Shown here in pieces: positions 1 to 8,956 of a stretch of DNA of 64,000 nt. The stretch is from an uncultured Aquimarina sp. (GTDB lineage Bacteria; Bacteroidota; Bacteroidia; Flavobacteriales; Flavobacteriaceae), in contig CANMWA010000015.1 of assembly GCA_947501475.1 (NCBI GenBank), positions 80,810-144,809 of the forward strand. Direction: 5' to 3'. How positions within the stretch are numbered: the stretch's first letter is position 1; each line of letters begins with the position of its first letter. The notes below the pieces were generated by a model, which saw nothing but the letters and a program-made list of their open reading frames with translations, had not been told where the DNA came from and searched no databases. Both the position numbers and the translations under genes were made by a program.

Positions 1-618
1 AGAGTGAACATCAAGAGGGCAAGATAGTTGAGCAGGAGAGAGGCTAGTCCAAATACCAAGATCAACGCCTGCTTTTGGTGATCTAATCATCCATCGCAAA
101 AACATATTGATTCGTTTTGCGGCAGAATTTTTATGTGGATCACTCACATGTTTTTCTGTTCTTGATTGATGTGGTAGCTTGAAAAACTCTTTTTTAAAAT
201 GATGAATCGCATTTTGAAGATCTTTTTCTCCACTAAATTGTTGAAAAAAGCCTTCCATATCTTCAAAATTGGTATAGATTTCTTTTAAAGCAATTATAAA
301 ATAAGAAAGATCAATACTATTAAAGGTTCTATGTACAAATCCTTGCAGATGTTCTAAATCATTCTCGGTATGATTCTTCACAAAATCATATGGACTATGG
401 TCAAGAAGGTTCGTCAATTTATGTGCATTGGTGAGGATACTTTTACGATTCCCCCAAGAGATAGTTGCTGTAAGAAATCCTGAGATTTCAATATCTTCTT
501 TTTGTGTAAAAAGATTTGGGATTTGCACCGGATCTGTTTCTATAAATTTGGGTTGCTCATAGAAAGCCGCTTTTTCATCCAGGAAATCTTTAAGGTCTGA
601 TGTGTTGAGTTTTTTCAA
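1..618 (-). CDS. TIGR02757 family protein, 5' part only (cut by window edge)
   Basis: The reverse strand reads through 206 codons without a stop, from a TTG at 618 to the window edge, so the C-terminus is missing. The translation begins MKKLNTSDLKDFLDEK and contains FIETDPVQIP, SGFLTATISWGNRK, HSPYDF and FVHRTFN, ending at CPLDVHS. I recognise these as hallmarks of the TIGR02757 family, whose function is not established; the fold may be nuclease-like but I cannot support that here. No ATG lies in frame near the N-terminus, so TTG at 618 is the best start. The gene is divergent from the AraC regulator at 761. Confidence 0.85.
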   Translation of the reverse strand, partial: MKKLNTSDLKDFLDEKAAFYEQPKFIETDPVQIPNLFTQKEDIEISGFLTATISWGNRKSILTNAHKLTNLLDHSPYDFVKNHTENDLEHLQGFVHRTFNSIDLSYFIIALKEIYTNFEDMEGFFQQFSGEKDLQNAIHHFKKEFFKLPHQSRTEKHVSDPHKNSAAKRINMFLRWMIRSPKAGVDLGIWTSLSPAQLSCPLDVHS

Positions 619-760
619 AATAGTAAAAAGAGTATTACACAAAAATAGAAATGTAAAGCTTCTTTTTAAACAATTATTAAAATTTAGTTGTGATTAGTGT
701 ATTTTTTATGAAATTCATTTTAATTCGTTTAATTTTGAGAAACTATAATAAACTAGGATT

Positions 761-1822
761 GTGAGTATTAAAGAAGTCTTATTCTTAATAATCGGTTTAC
801 AAACATTAGTTAGTTCTTTATTGTTACTCTTTTATAAATCCAAAAAGATCCATGTTAACCGTTATTTAGGTTTGTTTTTTGCTTCTTTATGTATAGAATT
901 ATTGTCTCTGTTTGTTTTTAGATATTATGATCATCCGTCGTTATATTATATTCCATTTAGGTTCAATTTTTTAACATTAACCTTTTTGTTTTTCTATGCC
1001 ATCGAAACAACAGGAATTCACCTAAAATCAAAATTTTACTATTATGTTCCTGCGATCATAGAATTTGTAACTCTTTTACTGCTGTTTATTTTAGTATTAT
1101 TTAATCCAGAGGTACATCAAAGTATAGAAGAAAGTGTTTTTCAATTAACTTATAGGGTACTAACATCTATATATATGGTGGTGTTTAGCATATTAATTAT
1201 AAGGGTTAACCTAAAGCATCAAAAGCTACTACCGATACATTTTTCTAATACCAAATTTAAATCATTACATTGGTTAACTATACTTTGTATTGGTTGTATA
1301 TGCTTACATGTATTTAGACATTTATATCATACATTTAGTTTAAGATCAGAAATTATATCTGTTGCATACTGTTCGATTGCATTATTTTCTTTGTACTATG
1401 CTACAATATCTAGCCTAATACAGATTAATATCGATAATGTAATCCCGTCTCAAAAAGAAGCAATAGAAGGGAAAGAACACTTAGAAAAAATAATAGAAAA
1501 TGTTGCTTTACATCTAAAGGAAAATAAGTCTTATTTAAACCCTGAGATTAACCTGAAAAAGTTTGCAAAAGAAGTTAACCTTACCGAAAGATCTATATCA
1601 AGAGCTATAAATCGGATCGAAAATAAAAACTTTAACAACTATATTAATCACTACAGAGTAGAAGAGTTTAAACGTTTGCTAGCTACAGATCAATATAAGA
1701 AATATAGTATTTCTGCAATTGCAGATGAAGTAGGGTTTAGTTCTAGAGCATCTTTTTACAAAAACTTTAAAGAGATTGTAGGTATATCTCCTTCTGATTT
1801 TGTTAAGAAATCAAAGAATTGA
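761..1822 (+). CDS. AraC family regulator with N-terminal membrane domain
   Basis: This 353-residue protein starts at GTG. The first ~225 residues form about seven hydrophobic segments typical of membrane-anchored sensors. The last ~95 residues are an AraC-type double helix-turn-helix (LKKFAKEVNLTERSISRAIN, then ISAIADEVGFSSRASFYKNF followed by GISPSDF). Such proteins sense a signal in or at the membrane and bind DNA as activators. A pair of exact 9-bp direct repeats 22 bp apart lies just downstream (1846-1876), before the co-directional metalloprotease gene at 2164, which is the likely target. A similarly built regulator is at 58440-59585. The ligand is unknown. Confidence 0.88.
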   Translation: MSIKEVLFLIIGLQTLVSSLLLLFYKSKKIHVNRYLGLFFASLCIELLSLFVFRYYDHPSLYYIPFRFNFLTLTFLFFYAIETTGIHLKSKFYYYVPAIIEFVTLLLLFILVLFNPEVHQSIEESVFQLTYRVLTSIYMVVFSILIIRVNLKHQKLLPIHFSNTKFKSLHWLTILCIGCICLHVFRHLYHTFSLRSEIISVAYCSIALFSLYYATISSLIQINIDNVIPSQKEAIEGKEHLEKIIENVALHLKENKSYLNPEINLKKFAKEVNLTERSISRAINRIENKNFNNYINHYRVEEFKRLLATDQYKKYSISAIADEVGFSSRASFYKNFKEIVGISPSDFVKKSKN

Positions 1823-2163
1823 ATATCGTGTTTCAAAACGTAAATTAAGACATCCTAAAACATGATCTAAGACATCGTTAAGTTGTTTCATAGCTTCTTT
1901 TTAAAGACTTTAGCCAGAACTTATCACACAAACTCAACTTAATGAAACTATTACAATCCACAAGGCTTTCTGCAGTCTTTATCATAAGAATAACAGCAAT
2001 CTAGTTATTTAATGGTTTACGCAATTTATTCTTTTCACACTACATCGTCAAATTCTGTATACAACAGATATTAATGCGAAGATAGGCTGCAATTGTCTTG
2101 TGAAAACTCTTCAGGATTCTTCGATTTCTTTTTAGAATTTAATTTTAACTAACACAAATTATT
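1823..2163. other. 341-bp intergenic region, putative regulatory region of the protease gene
   Basis: No credible gene is seen; the longest ATG frame is about 20 codons. The region holds the 22-bp-spaced direct repeats at 1846-1876 and must carry the promoter or leader of the metalloprotease gene at 2164. The ~290 bp between the repeats and that start codon would be a long untranslated leader if the promoter is near the repeats. Confidence 0.5.
1846..1876 (+). promoter_or_regulatory. Direct repeats with 22-bp period, putative AraC-family operator
   Basis: TAAGACATC occurs exactly at 1846-1854 and again at 1868-1876. A 22-bp period (about two helical turns) puts both copies on the same DNA face, as in tandem half-sites of AraC-family proteins. 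Location right after the AraC gene and before the protease gene supports a regulatory role. The repeat is short and binding is inferred. Confidence 0.4.
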
Positions 2164-3009
2164 ATGAAAACTCTTAAAATTTTGATGCTTAGCATCTTTA
2201 CTATTAGTGTTTTGATTTCTTGCCAAAATGAAGGTATAGAAAATGAAACTTCTAATTTAGAAAAAAAACCTACCAAAGAGCAGTTAACAAAGCTGGCATC
2301 TTTGGGGGTGAATACACAAAATGTTATCGTTAAAAGTATAACTAACCTAGACGGTAGTATACAAGATTACTTTTTGAATGGTACAGATATAGCCATTCCA
2401 GTATCGGGACTTTATGATTTTGAAGATTTAGAAGATCTAAATAATGGAATGAAGCAATATAGAACCCGAAACCTTGTTACGGGCAGCAATAGAACGATTG
2501 ATGTACTTGGTTATACTGGTAATAACTCTAATGGTATATCAAATACAGGGCGAGCTGCTTTACAAAGAGCAGTGAATAATTATAATAGTTTAGGTACGTC
2601 GCTAAACTTAAGATTAACTTTTGGAACAAATTTTCAGGCTGCAGATTTGGTAGTGTATGTACGAGGTGATCTTGGTGCGGGAGGATTAGCAGGATTTCCT
2701 AGCGGTGGTAGACCTTATAAATGGGCTAGAATTGGTCCTAATGTTGAAAGTAGAGGTACAGCTTATGCTACACATGTAATTACTCATGAAATGGGGCACT
2801 GCATAGGGCTACGACATACAGATTGGTTTGCACGTGTATGTGATAATGGTGCTAATGAAGGGCAATCTTCTGAAGGGGCTATTCATATTCCAGGAACTAA
2901 TACGGGTATAGATATCAATTCTGTTATGATCTCATGTCCTGCGCCAGGAACAACTCAAGAAGGAAAATTCAGTTCGGATGATGTAACTGCATTAAATTAT
3001 ATATATTAA
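2164..3009 (+). CDS. M57-like zinc metalloprotease lipoprotein
   Basis: This 281-residue protein has a lipoprotein signal (cysteine at residue 20, in ISVLISCQ), so it should be anchored in the envelope or exported. The zinc site is HEMGHCIGLRH, residues 208-218, a full HExxHxxxxxH metzincin-type motif (ligands H208, H212, H218; catalytic E209). The fold matches the M57 'HEIGH' peptidases common in Bacteroidota, with a later SVMISCP segment that may correspond to the Met-turn. It lies alone after an AraC regulator and is followed by a terminator at 3054-3080. Substrate is unknown; secreted nutrient-acquiring or competitive proteolysis are both possible. Confidence 0.88.
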   Translation: MKTLKILMLSIFTISVLISCQNEGIENETSNLEKKPTKEQLTKLASLGVNTQNVIVKSITNLDGSIQDYFLNGTDIAIPVSGLYDFEDLEDLNNGMKQYRTRNLVTGSNRTIDVLGYTGNNSNGISNTGRAALQRAVNNYNSLGTSLNLRLTFGTNFQAADLVVYVRGDLGAGGLAGFPSGGRPYKWARIGPNVESRGTAYATHVITHEMGHCIGLRHTDWFARVCDNGANEGQSSEGAIHIPGTNTGIDINSVMISCPAPGTTQEGKFSSDDVTALNYIY

Positions 3010-3053
3010 TTACAAAAAATAGAGTTCGAAGAGCTTTGAAGAAAAACTAAAGA

Positions 3054-3085
3054 AGAGGCCATCGATAAGGTGGTCTCTTTAGTGT
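3054..3085. terminator. Terminator between converging genes
   Basis: An 8-bp stem (AGAGGCCA at 3054-3061 and TGGTCTCT at 3071-3078, with one G-U pair) is followed by TTAGTGTTTTA. It lies between the ends of the converging protease and LolD-like genes. Confidence 0.6.
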
Positions 3086-3091
3086 TTTATG

Positions 3092-3754
3092 TTAGCCAAC
3101 AATTTTTCCATCAACCATAACTAATTTCCTGTCTGCCATATTAGCGAGTTCTTGATTATGTGTTACGATCACAAAAGTTTGCCCAAACTCATCTCTAAGT
3201 TTAAAGAATAACTGATGAAGGTTTTCTGCAGCTTCGCTATCCAGATTTCCTGAAGGTTCATCGGCAAAAATCACTTTAGGATTATTGATTAATGCTCTTG
3301 CCACTGCAACTCGTTGTTGTTCGCCGCCAGAAAGTTCGCTAGGTTTATGATCATAGCGATGTGAGAGTCCAAGAAAATCTAAAAGCTCCTTAGCTCTTTT
3401 CTCTACTTGTGCTCGGGGAGTTTTTTTTATAAAAGCAGGAATGCATACATTTTCTAAAGCAGTAAACTCGGGTAATAACTGATGAAATTGAAAGATAAAA
3501 CCTAGCTGTTCATTTCTAAATTTTGCAAGTTGTTTTTGCGATAAGGCACTAATATTTGCTTCATTGATAGACAAATCACTTTCTTTTATTTCATTTGCCC
3601 GATCCAAAGTCCCTAAGATCTGTAATAATGTAGTTTTACCCGCTCCAGAAGCACCAACAATTGAAACGATTTCTCCTTTTTTAATGTGAAGATCTACACC
3701 TTTAAGCACATGAAGATCCCCATAATTTTTTTGAATATTATTTGCTTTAATCAT
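3092..3754 (-). CDS. ABC transporter ATP-binding protein, LolD-like
   Basis: The 220-residue protein is a single nucleotide-binding domain: Walker A GASGAGKTT (residues 34-42), Q-loop in FIFQFHQLLPEF, signature LSGGEQQRVAVARAL and Walker B VIFADEPSGNLDS. The sequence around the Q-loop and D-loop is typical of the LolD/MacB group, which powers lipoprotein release or efflux with FtsX-like permeases. No permease gene is adjacent, so the partner is encoded elsewhere. Family assignment is firm; the precise LolD role is inferred. Confidence 0.88.
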   Translation of the reverse strand: MIKANNIQKNYGDLHVLKGVDLHIKKGEIVSIVGASGAGKTTLLQILGTLDRANEIKESDLSINEANISALSQKQLAKFRNEQLGFIFQFHQLLPEFTALENVCIPAFIKKTPRAQVEKRAKELLDFLGLSHRYDHKPSELSGGEQQRVAVARALINNPKVIFADEPSGNLDSEAAENLHQLFFKLRDEFGQTFVIVTHNQELANMADRKLVMVDGKIVG

Positions 3755-3809
3755 CTATTTTATCAACTTGAAGGAGTGAAAGTAATCAATATCCATAGAA
3801 TCCCCAAGA

Positions 3810-6242
3810 TTATCCTTTAGAAGAACGTTTTAAATTATTGACATCTAAAAAATATACGATTTTTAAAGATACTGTGTGTTGTATTGCTTGATTAAATAAA
3901 TTATCTAAACTTTGAGTATAATTTAGAGTAGATAATTCATCATCATTAAATATTTGATTACGATAGAGTAGTGTAGCTACACTTCCTGGCGCAAATCTCC
4001 AATTAAAACTTAGATCCAGATTCCAGATATTGAAATTTGTATTTGGGTTATTTTCTGTACTATCATAATCAATTTGAGATCTAGAGCCATCCTCATTTAA
4101 GATAAAAAACACATTATCTGAATAGTCTGCGGTACTCCAGAAGTTTCTAAACCGAAGATTTATCGCTTTGTATGGATCAAAATTATAACTAGCACTCAAT
4201 GAGTTTTCTAGAGAAATCCGATCTCGCTGTCCCAGAAAAACATCAGTCCCATTATCATCTACATAACCAAACTCATTACGATTATAATATTCTGATCGCC
4301 ATATCATCAGTAATTTATCCGAAAAACGATATCTAGGAGAAAGTTCTACTCTATAAACTCTTTGAGAATCACCAAACCATTGTCTTGTTCCTGCACTAAT
4401 ATCATATGCGAATTTTTTACGGTAATCTGAAGAAACAAATACTCTGCCTCCAAAACTAGGGTTAAAAGTAGCAAATCGTCCTTCTACGCGAGGCTCAAAA
4501 TAATCTTGTCTTTTAGAACTAAAAGCTCCTCTACCACCAAAACCAAAACGTTCTCTTGTCACAAAAAATGTATCATAACCTATTTGATTTTCGGTTTGCA
4601 CTGATGGATCTAAAAGGCGGCGATGTCTTGCAAATATGTTGATACGATAATTGTTTAATATACCCTTGGGTTCAAAAATCTGATACGATGCATTTGCTCT
4701 ATACGTATTATAGTTATTTCTAAAATTTACCCCTAGATCATTTCTATCGAATGTTTTATTCGCTAGACTATGACCAAAACCATATCGTAATTTTCCTTTT
4801 ATGCGATCAAAATCAATATCAGATGCAAATCCTCCTTCATTACTATCTGCTAGATTTACATAGCTTACCATGGTTCTACCAGTAGTTCTATATGAGTTTG
4901 ATTTGTTCGCTATGTTCCAAGCCAAAGCAGATACATTTGCATCTCTAAATTCACTTCCTTTACGAATGACATTGGTGTTTATTAAGGATACCGAAGAGTT
5001 TTTGTTAAACTGTTGATCTACTACAAAAATATTATAGTTTGATAACGGCTCTATCACTGCTTTTCTAGTATTGCCCGTTATAGTATCTGTAATTTTAGTT
5101 TCAGTTTTTTCTGTAATTGCATTAAAAATTCCAACGCCCAAATTACCTTTAGTTCTCCCAGAAACTTTAATTGCATTTAGTAAATTAACTTTATTTGGTG
5201 CTTCTTCTACTTCTTCATTTTCATTTAAATCATCATCAGATACTGATTCTGAAGGTGCACCACCAACTCTTCTTGAAAAGAAAATACCTCCTTTATTAAA
5301 TAATTCGGTTCCTTCTGTAAAAAACTGTCTATTCTCTCCAAATGTTTGCTCAAAGGGGCCTAAATTCAATTGCACTTCATCAAAAGCTACTTGTCCAAAA
5401 TCGGGGATTAACGTTGCATCCAATGTAAAACTGTCACTAAGACCATATTTTACATCCATTCCTGCACTAATATCTGTTTCTGTTTGGTCACCCATGCGAG
5501 ATACTAACCCTTGTATAAAGGGGAAAAAAGTTAATCGAACGGGTGGGTCTATGTTTTCGACTCCTTTGACTAAACCATTGTACTGAGTTTGCTGCCCTAT
5601 ACTATTGTCAATAAAATTCCAGGTATGGGTTTGGTTACGACTTTGTAACCTACGATAAAAGTTGATACTCCAATCTTGTACAGCGACTTCAGGAAATCGT
5701 AAAGCATTATATGGAATTTTAAATTCGGCATACCATCCTTTATCATCAGATGATACTTTGGCGTCAAAAACAACATTATAGCTAAAATCTTCATTAAATT
5801 GATCTGCTCTTGCATCACCTATAGTACCTGCACTGGTTATAAAGAAACGAGTCTCATTTGCTCCATCATTATAAGTGTTTATACCTATCCCAAAAAAATC
5901 AGCCTGTACAAATACATCATCTCGTTGACTAAATTGTTTTAGAATGCTGCCGGGTTTATCATCATATAAATATGCTGCAATATATACTGCTTTGTTATCG
6001 TATGCTAGTTTTACTTCTGATTGTAATTTTTTTGAGACCTCACCTTCATTACCCGGTTGCCACATCTTAAAATCACCATAAGGAGTAAGGTTTTTCCATA
6101 CAGTATCATCAAGAACTCCATCAATTTTGGGAGCAATAGTAATTCTTTTGGCAATTATTTCTTTTTTTTGTTGTGCTGTTAATTGAATAGCAAAAAGCAA
6201 TACAAGTAACACACACACTTTGGAGCGTAATTGTATAATCAT
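3810..6242 (-). CDS. DUF5916 outer-membrane protein with CBM9-like N-terminal domain
   Basis: This 810-residue protein begins with a signal peptide ending near AIQLTAQQ. Residues ~30-230 resemble the family-9 carbohydrate-binding fold (KIDGVLDDTVWKN, VYIAAYLYDD, EFKIPYNALRFP). The rest is a long beta-rich domain with alternating aromatic strands, ending in KIVYFLD, as expected of an outer-membrane barrel (DUF5916 family). Function is not established; a role in surface binding or uptake is a guess. An acidic low-complexity segment (DDDLNENEEVEEAP) lies near residue 340. It stands alone, 55 bp upstream of the LolD-like gene on the same strand. Confidence 0.85.
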   Translation of the reverse strand: MIIQLRSKVCVLLVLLFAIQLTAQQKKEIIAKRITIAPKIDGVLDDTVWKNLTPYGDFKMWQPGNEGEVSKKLQSEVKLAYDNKAVYIAAYLYDDKPGSILKQFSQRDDVFVQADFFGIGINTYNDGANETRFFITSAGTIGDARADQFNEDFSYNVVFDAKVSSDDKGWYAEFKIPYNALRFPEVAVQDWSINFYRRLQSRNQTHTWNFIDNSIGQQTQYNGLVKGVENIDPPVRLTFFPFIQGLVSRMGDQTETDISAGMDVKYGLSDSFTLDATLIPDFGQVAFDEVQLNLGPFEQTFGENRQFFTEGTELFNKGGIFFSRRVGGAPSESVSDDDLNENEEVEEAPNKVNLLNAIKVSGRTKGNLGVGIFNAITEKTETKITDTITGNTRKAVIEPLSNYNIFVVDQQFNKNSSVSLINTNVIRKGSEFRDANVSALAWNIANKSNSYRTTGRTMVSYVNLADSNEGGFASDIDFDRIKGKLRYGFGHSLANKTFDRNDLGVNFRNNYNTYRANASYQIFEPKGILNNYRINIFARHRRLLDPSVQTENQIGYDTFFVTRERFGFGGRGAFSSKRQDYFEPRVEGRFATFNPSFGGRVFVSSDYRKKFAYDISAGTRQWFGDSQRVYRVELSPRYRFSDKLLMIWRSEYYNRNEFGYVDDNGTDVFLGQRDRISLENSLSASYNFDPYKAINLRFRNFWSTADYSDNVFFILNEDGSRSQIDYDSTENNPNTNFNIWNLDLSFNWRFAPGSVATLLYRNQIFNDDELSTLNYTQSLDNLFNQAIQHTVSLKIVYFLDVNNLKRSSKG

Positions 6243-6389
6243 GTAATTGTAATAAAAAACTTACTTTTTTTTGATACATACAAAACTAGGATTGTAATAG
6301 GATATGTGGTACTAATGAAAAGTTAAAAAGTAAATAATGCATATTCATTATCGTTTACTTTGTTAATTATTTAAATATTTAGAATTGTT

Positions 6390-6947
6390 ATGAAAGAAGA
6401 TAATATAGAAATCGCGGTTTTAGCCGGAGGTTGTTTTTGGTGTACAGAAGCTGTTTTTCAACGATTGATTGGAGTTGAAAAAGTGATATCTGGGTATACA
6501 GGCGGTACTATAAAAAATCCCGCATATCGAGAGATTACTACCGGTAGAACTGGTCATGCTGAAGCCATAAAAATAGAATATAACCCAGATAGTATTAGTT
6601 ATAAAGAGTTACTTGAAGTGTTTTTTGCTACTCATGATCCTACTAGTTTAAATCAACAAGGAGCAGATAAAGGTACTCAGTATCGAAGCGCTATTTTCTA
6701 TGCGAATGAAGGACAAGAAAGAATAGCAAAACAAACTATAGAAGAACTTAATAATAATGATGTTTTTGAGAACTTAATAGTGACCGAAGTTGTCGAATTA
6801 GGGCCGTTTTATAATGCAGAAATAGATCATCAAAATTACTATAACCAAAACAGTAGTCAAGGGTACTGTCAATTTGTGATTAACCCAAAACTTAATAAAT
6901 TATATACTACCTTTAAAAATAAATTAAAAAAAGAAATACAGAATTAA
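6390..6947 (+). CDS. msrA: Peptide-methionine (S)-S-oxide reductase MsrA
   Basis: MsrA reduces methionine-S-sulfoxide in oxidised proteins. The 185-residue protein has the catalytic motif GCFWCTEAVF at residues 14-23, with Cys15 the expected nucleophile, followed by GVEKVISGYTGG, GHAEAIKIEY, FFATHDPTSLNQQGADKGTQYRS and HQNYY, all diagnostic. There is no signal peptide, so it is cytoplasmic, and no MsrB domain is fused. It is followed after 5 bp by folE, so the two are probably co-transcribed. Confidence 0.95.
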   Translation: MKEDNIEIAVLAGGCFWCTEAVFQRLIGVEKVISGYTGGTIKNPAYREITTGRTGHAEAIKIEYNPDSISYKELLEVFFATHDPTSLNQQGADKGTQYRSAIFYANEGQERIAKQTIEELNNNDVFENLIVTEVVELGPFYNAEIDHQNYYNQNSSQGYCQFVINPKLNKLYTTFKNKLKKEIQN

Positions 6948-6952
6948 TTGCT

Positions 6953-7549
6953 ATGCCATATAAAAATTTTGAAGAGTATAATATAGATGTAACTGAAGAG
7001 GTGCAAAATAAATTTAAGGCTATTATAGAAGGCCTTGGAGAAGATGTAGATAGAGAAGGGATAGTAAAAACCCCAGAAAGAGCTGCTAAAGCAATGCAGT
7101 TTTTAACGCAAGGATACCATCAAGATCCTGAAGAAATACTTAAAGGAGCGATGTTTAAAGAAGATTATGATGATATGGTGATCGTAAAAGATATCGAATT
7201 ATATTCTTTATGTGAACATCACATGTTACCATTCTTTGGTAAAGCTCATATAGCTTATATTCCTAATGGTCATATTGTTGGCCTAAGTAAGATCCCTAGA
7301 ATTGTAGATGTTTTTGCCAGAAGATTGCAAGTACAAGAGCGTTTAACTCATGATATTCTAGAATGTATTAATAATACACTAAAGCCGCAAGGAGTTGCTG
7401 TTGTAATAGAAGCCTCACATATGTGCATGATGATGCGTGGTGTGCAAAAGCAAAACTCTGTAACTACTACTTCGGGTTTTAGAGGGCAATTTGAAAAGAT
7501 TGAAACTCGTACTGAGTTTTTAAGATTGATCACGGCAGATTTAGGATAA
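6953..7549 (+). CDS. folE: GTP cyclohydrolase I
   Basis: FolE converts GTP to 7,8-dihydroneopterin triphosphate, the first step of tetrahydrofolate (and queuosine) synthesis. In 198 residues the zinc ligands are visible: Cys87 and His90 in LCEHHMLPF, and Cys158 in HMCMMMRG. GLSKIPRIVDVFARR and RLQVQERLT are family signatures, and TSGFRGQF near the end is typical. It lies 5 bp after msrA on the same strand. Confidence 0.96.
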   Translation: MPYKNFEEYNIDVTEEVQNKFKAIIEGLGEDVDREGIVKTPERAAKAMQFLTQGYHQDPEEILKGAMFKEDYDDMVIVKDIELYSLCEHHMLPFFGKAHIAYIPNGHIVGLSKIPRIVDVFARRLQVQERLTHDILECINNTLKPQGVAVVIEASHMCMMMRGVQKQNSVTTTSGFRGQFEKIETRTEFLRLITADLG

Positions 7550-7603
7550 TATTTTTTGGAATACTATTTGCTTTATGCATGATGAATTTAACCTATAATA
7601 AAT

Positions 7604-7903
7604 ATGGCAAACGAAAAATATAAAAAACTTGGATTAAGTCTACTTTTTGATGGATTAGGAATGGTTACATACGTGATTCCTGGTATTGGAGAATTTGGTG
7701 ATGTAATATGGGCACCATTAGCAGGGTGGTTAATGACCAAAATGTATAAAGGTAATATAGGAAAAGCAGCAGGAGTGTTTACATTTGTTGAAGAAGCATT
7801 ACCAGGTTTTGATATCATACCAACATTTACAATAATGTGGTTGTATACCTATGTATTTAAAAAAGAAAAAGTAGAAGATGTTATCGATATCGATGTTTCT
7901 TAA
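7604..7903 (+). CDS. Small conserved membrane protein
   Basis: This 99-residue protein is not one I can name. It contains a glycine/proline-rich hydrophobic core (LLFDGLGMVTYVIPGIGEFG and VIWAPLAGWLMTKMY) and a second hydrophobic segment (IIPTFTIMWLYTYVF), ending in an acidic tail. Two to three membrane segments are likely. It follows folE by 54 bp and its stop codon overlaps by 4 bp the end of the converging gene at 7900-8436. Confidence 0.75.
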   Translation: MANEKYKKLGLSLLFDGLGMVTYVIPGIGEFGDVIWAPLAGWLMTKMYKGNIGKAAGVFTFVEEALPGFDIIPTFTIMWLYTYVFKKEKVEDVIDIDVS

Positions 7904-8436
7904 TTTTTAAGAAAGCGAGCAAATCCCATTCTACTTAACATTTTCTTTTCAAAATTCCAGAAAAATTTAAATTGCCCAAATAACCAACCTACTATAAGTA
8001 ATAGTATTTGGTATATAGGAAATATAAGCAATATACGTACTGGCCAGTATATCCAATTACTGGTAACTGTTTTTTCAAGACCAAATAATGTAAGAATAGG
8101 ATCAGAAATTCTTGCGGCAGTAGATCCTGTAATAGCAAAAGCAATAAAAATAGCAATCAGCTCCCAACGATATGTGACTTGCCATTTTTTTTCTAACACA
8201 GAAAAGAGTTTTAGTGTAATAAAAAGAAGTAGGGCAGAAGAAAAAATCGTAATAGCAGATAATAAACCGATATAAGATACTTCGGTTTGAAAAACACCAA
8301 TGGATTTTAAAATATATTTTCCGATCAAATAACCAGAAAAAAGTAAACTAAGCAATCCTAGTACGGGATATAAAAGTTGCCAACTTGATTGAATCTCCCA
8401 ACGTTCTTTAAATTTTTGCATGACGCAAAAATACAA
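7900..8436 (-). CDS. Membrane protein, DUF6787-like
   Basis: The 178-residue protein has four to five hydrophobic segments. The motif FIAFAITGSTAARISDPIL followed by WPVRILLIFPIYQILLL resembles the DUF6787 family of Bacteroidota (sometimes mislabelled prolipoprotein diacylglyceryl transferase). Function is unknown. The end FWNFEKKMLSRMGF is soluble and basic. The neighbour DUF6146 gene begins upstream on the same strand with a 16-bp gap, so the two may be co-transcribed. Confidence 0.75.
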   Translation of the reverse strand: MYFCVMQKFKERWEIQSSWQLLYPVLGLLSLLFSGYLIGKYILKSIGVFQTEVSYIGLLSAITIFSSALLLFITLKLFSVLEKKWQVTYRWELIAIFIAFAITGSTAARISDPILTLFGLEKTVTSNWIYWPVRILLIFPIYQILLLIVGWLFGQFKFFWNFEKKMLSRMGFARFLKN

Positions 8437-8452
8437 TTAAAAAATATTCAAA

Positions 8453-8884
8453 TCAAAAACTTCTTCCTCTAGTAGCGATAAAACGTTGCCTGTATCGTTG
8501 CTCAAAATATAAAAAATAGTTGTAGAGAAGATAATTTACTTCATAACCATAATTTATATTAGGTTCATAATTGATCTGTTGCATATAGAGATTTGGATCA
8601 AATCGTTGTGGTTGCATAACACGTTGATTGTATTGAGTTACATACAGGCGATTTCTACTTTCTAAAAATTGCACAGAATAATACCCTCTTGGTCTTTGTG
8701 TTATTATCCATGAATTAAAACCGGGTTCAATAATAAGAATTTCATATTCTAAACTATCGTTAGCAATCCTTATTGTATCTGAGGCTTTATTAACCGAAGC
8801 TACATCCATTTTTCTTTTTTGCGTAGTAGTTGCACAACTCATTACAAATACTACAAGAACAACTACATAAACAATAGTTTTCAT
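8453..8884 (-). CDS. DUF6146 family lipoprotein
   Basis: Starting at the ATG at 8884 the product is 143 residues and begins with a clear lipoprotein signal (VFVMSCATTT); an earlier in-frame ATG at 8902 would put six residues in front and overlap less well with a signal peptide. The body holds NDSLEYEILIIEPGFNSW, YYSVQFLESRNRLYVTQYNQR and NYGYEVNYLLYNYFLYFEQRY, characteristic of DUF6146, a flavobacterial family of unknown function. It is an envelope protein by its signal. Confidence 0.85.
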   Translation of the reverse strand: MKTIVYVVVLVVFVMSCATTTQKRKMDVASVNKASDTIRIANDSLEYEILIIEPGFNSWIITQRPRGYYSVQFLESRNRLYVTQYNQRVMQPQRFDPNLYMQQINYEPNINYGYEVNYLLYNYFLYFEQRYRQRFIATRGRSF

Positions 8885-8907
8885 TATTCCAATTTTTATC
8901 AAAATAC

Positions 8908-8939
8908 AAAAAAGCCGAAGAATTATCTTCGGCTTTAAC
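8908..8939 (-). terminator. Terminator of the DUF937 gene
   Basis: AAAGCCGAAGA (8911-8921) and TCTTCGGCTTT (8926-8936) form a perfect 11-bp stem with an ATTA loop. On the minus strand it follows the DUF937 gene, ends in TTT and lies 27 bp before the DUF6146 start, separating the two. Confidence 0.75.
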
Positions 8940-8956
8940 CATTATTTAGTATTGTA

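Noticed and set aside
1942..2004. 20-codon ATG frame upstream of the protease gene
   Set aside because: Too short, with no leader or motif; likely chance.
5071..5586. 171-codon forward frame inside the DUF5916 gene
   Set aside because: It is antisense to a well supported outer-membrane protein gene and its Ser/Pro-rich translation looks like a shadow.
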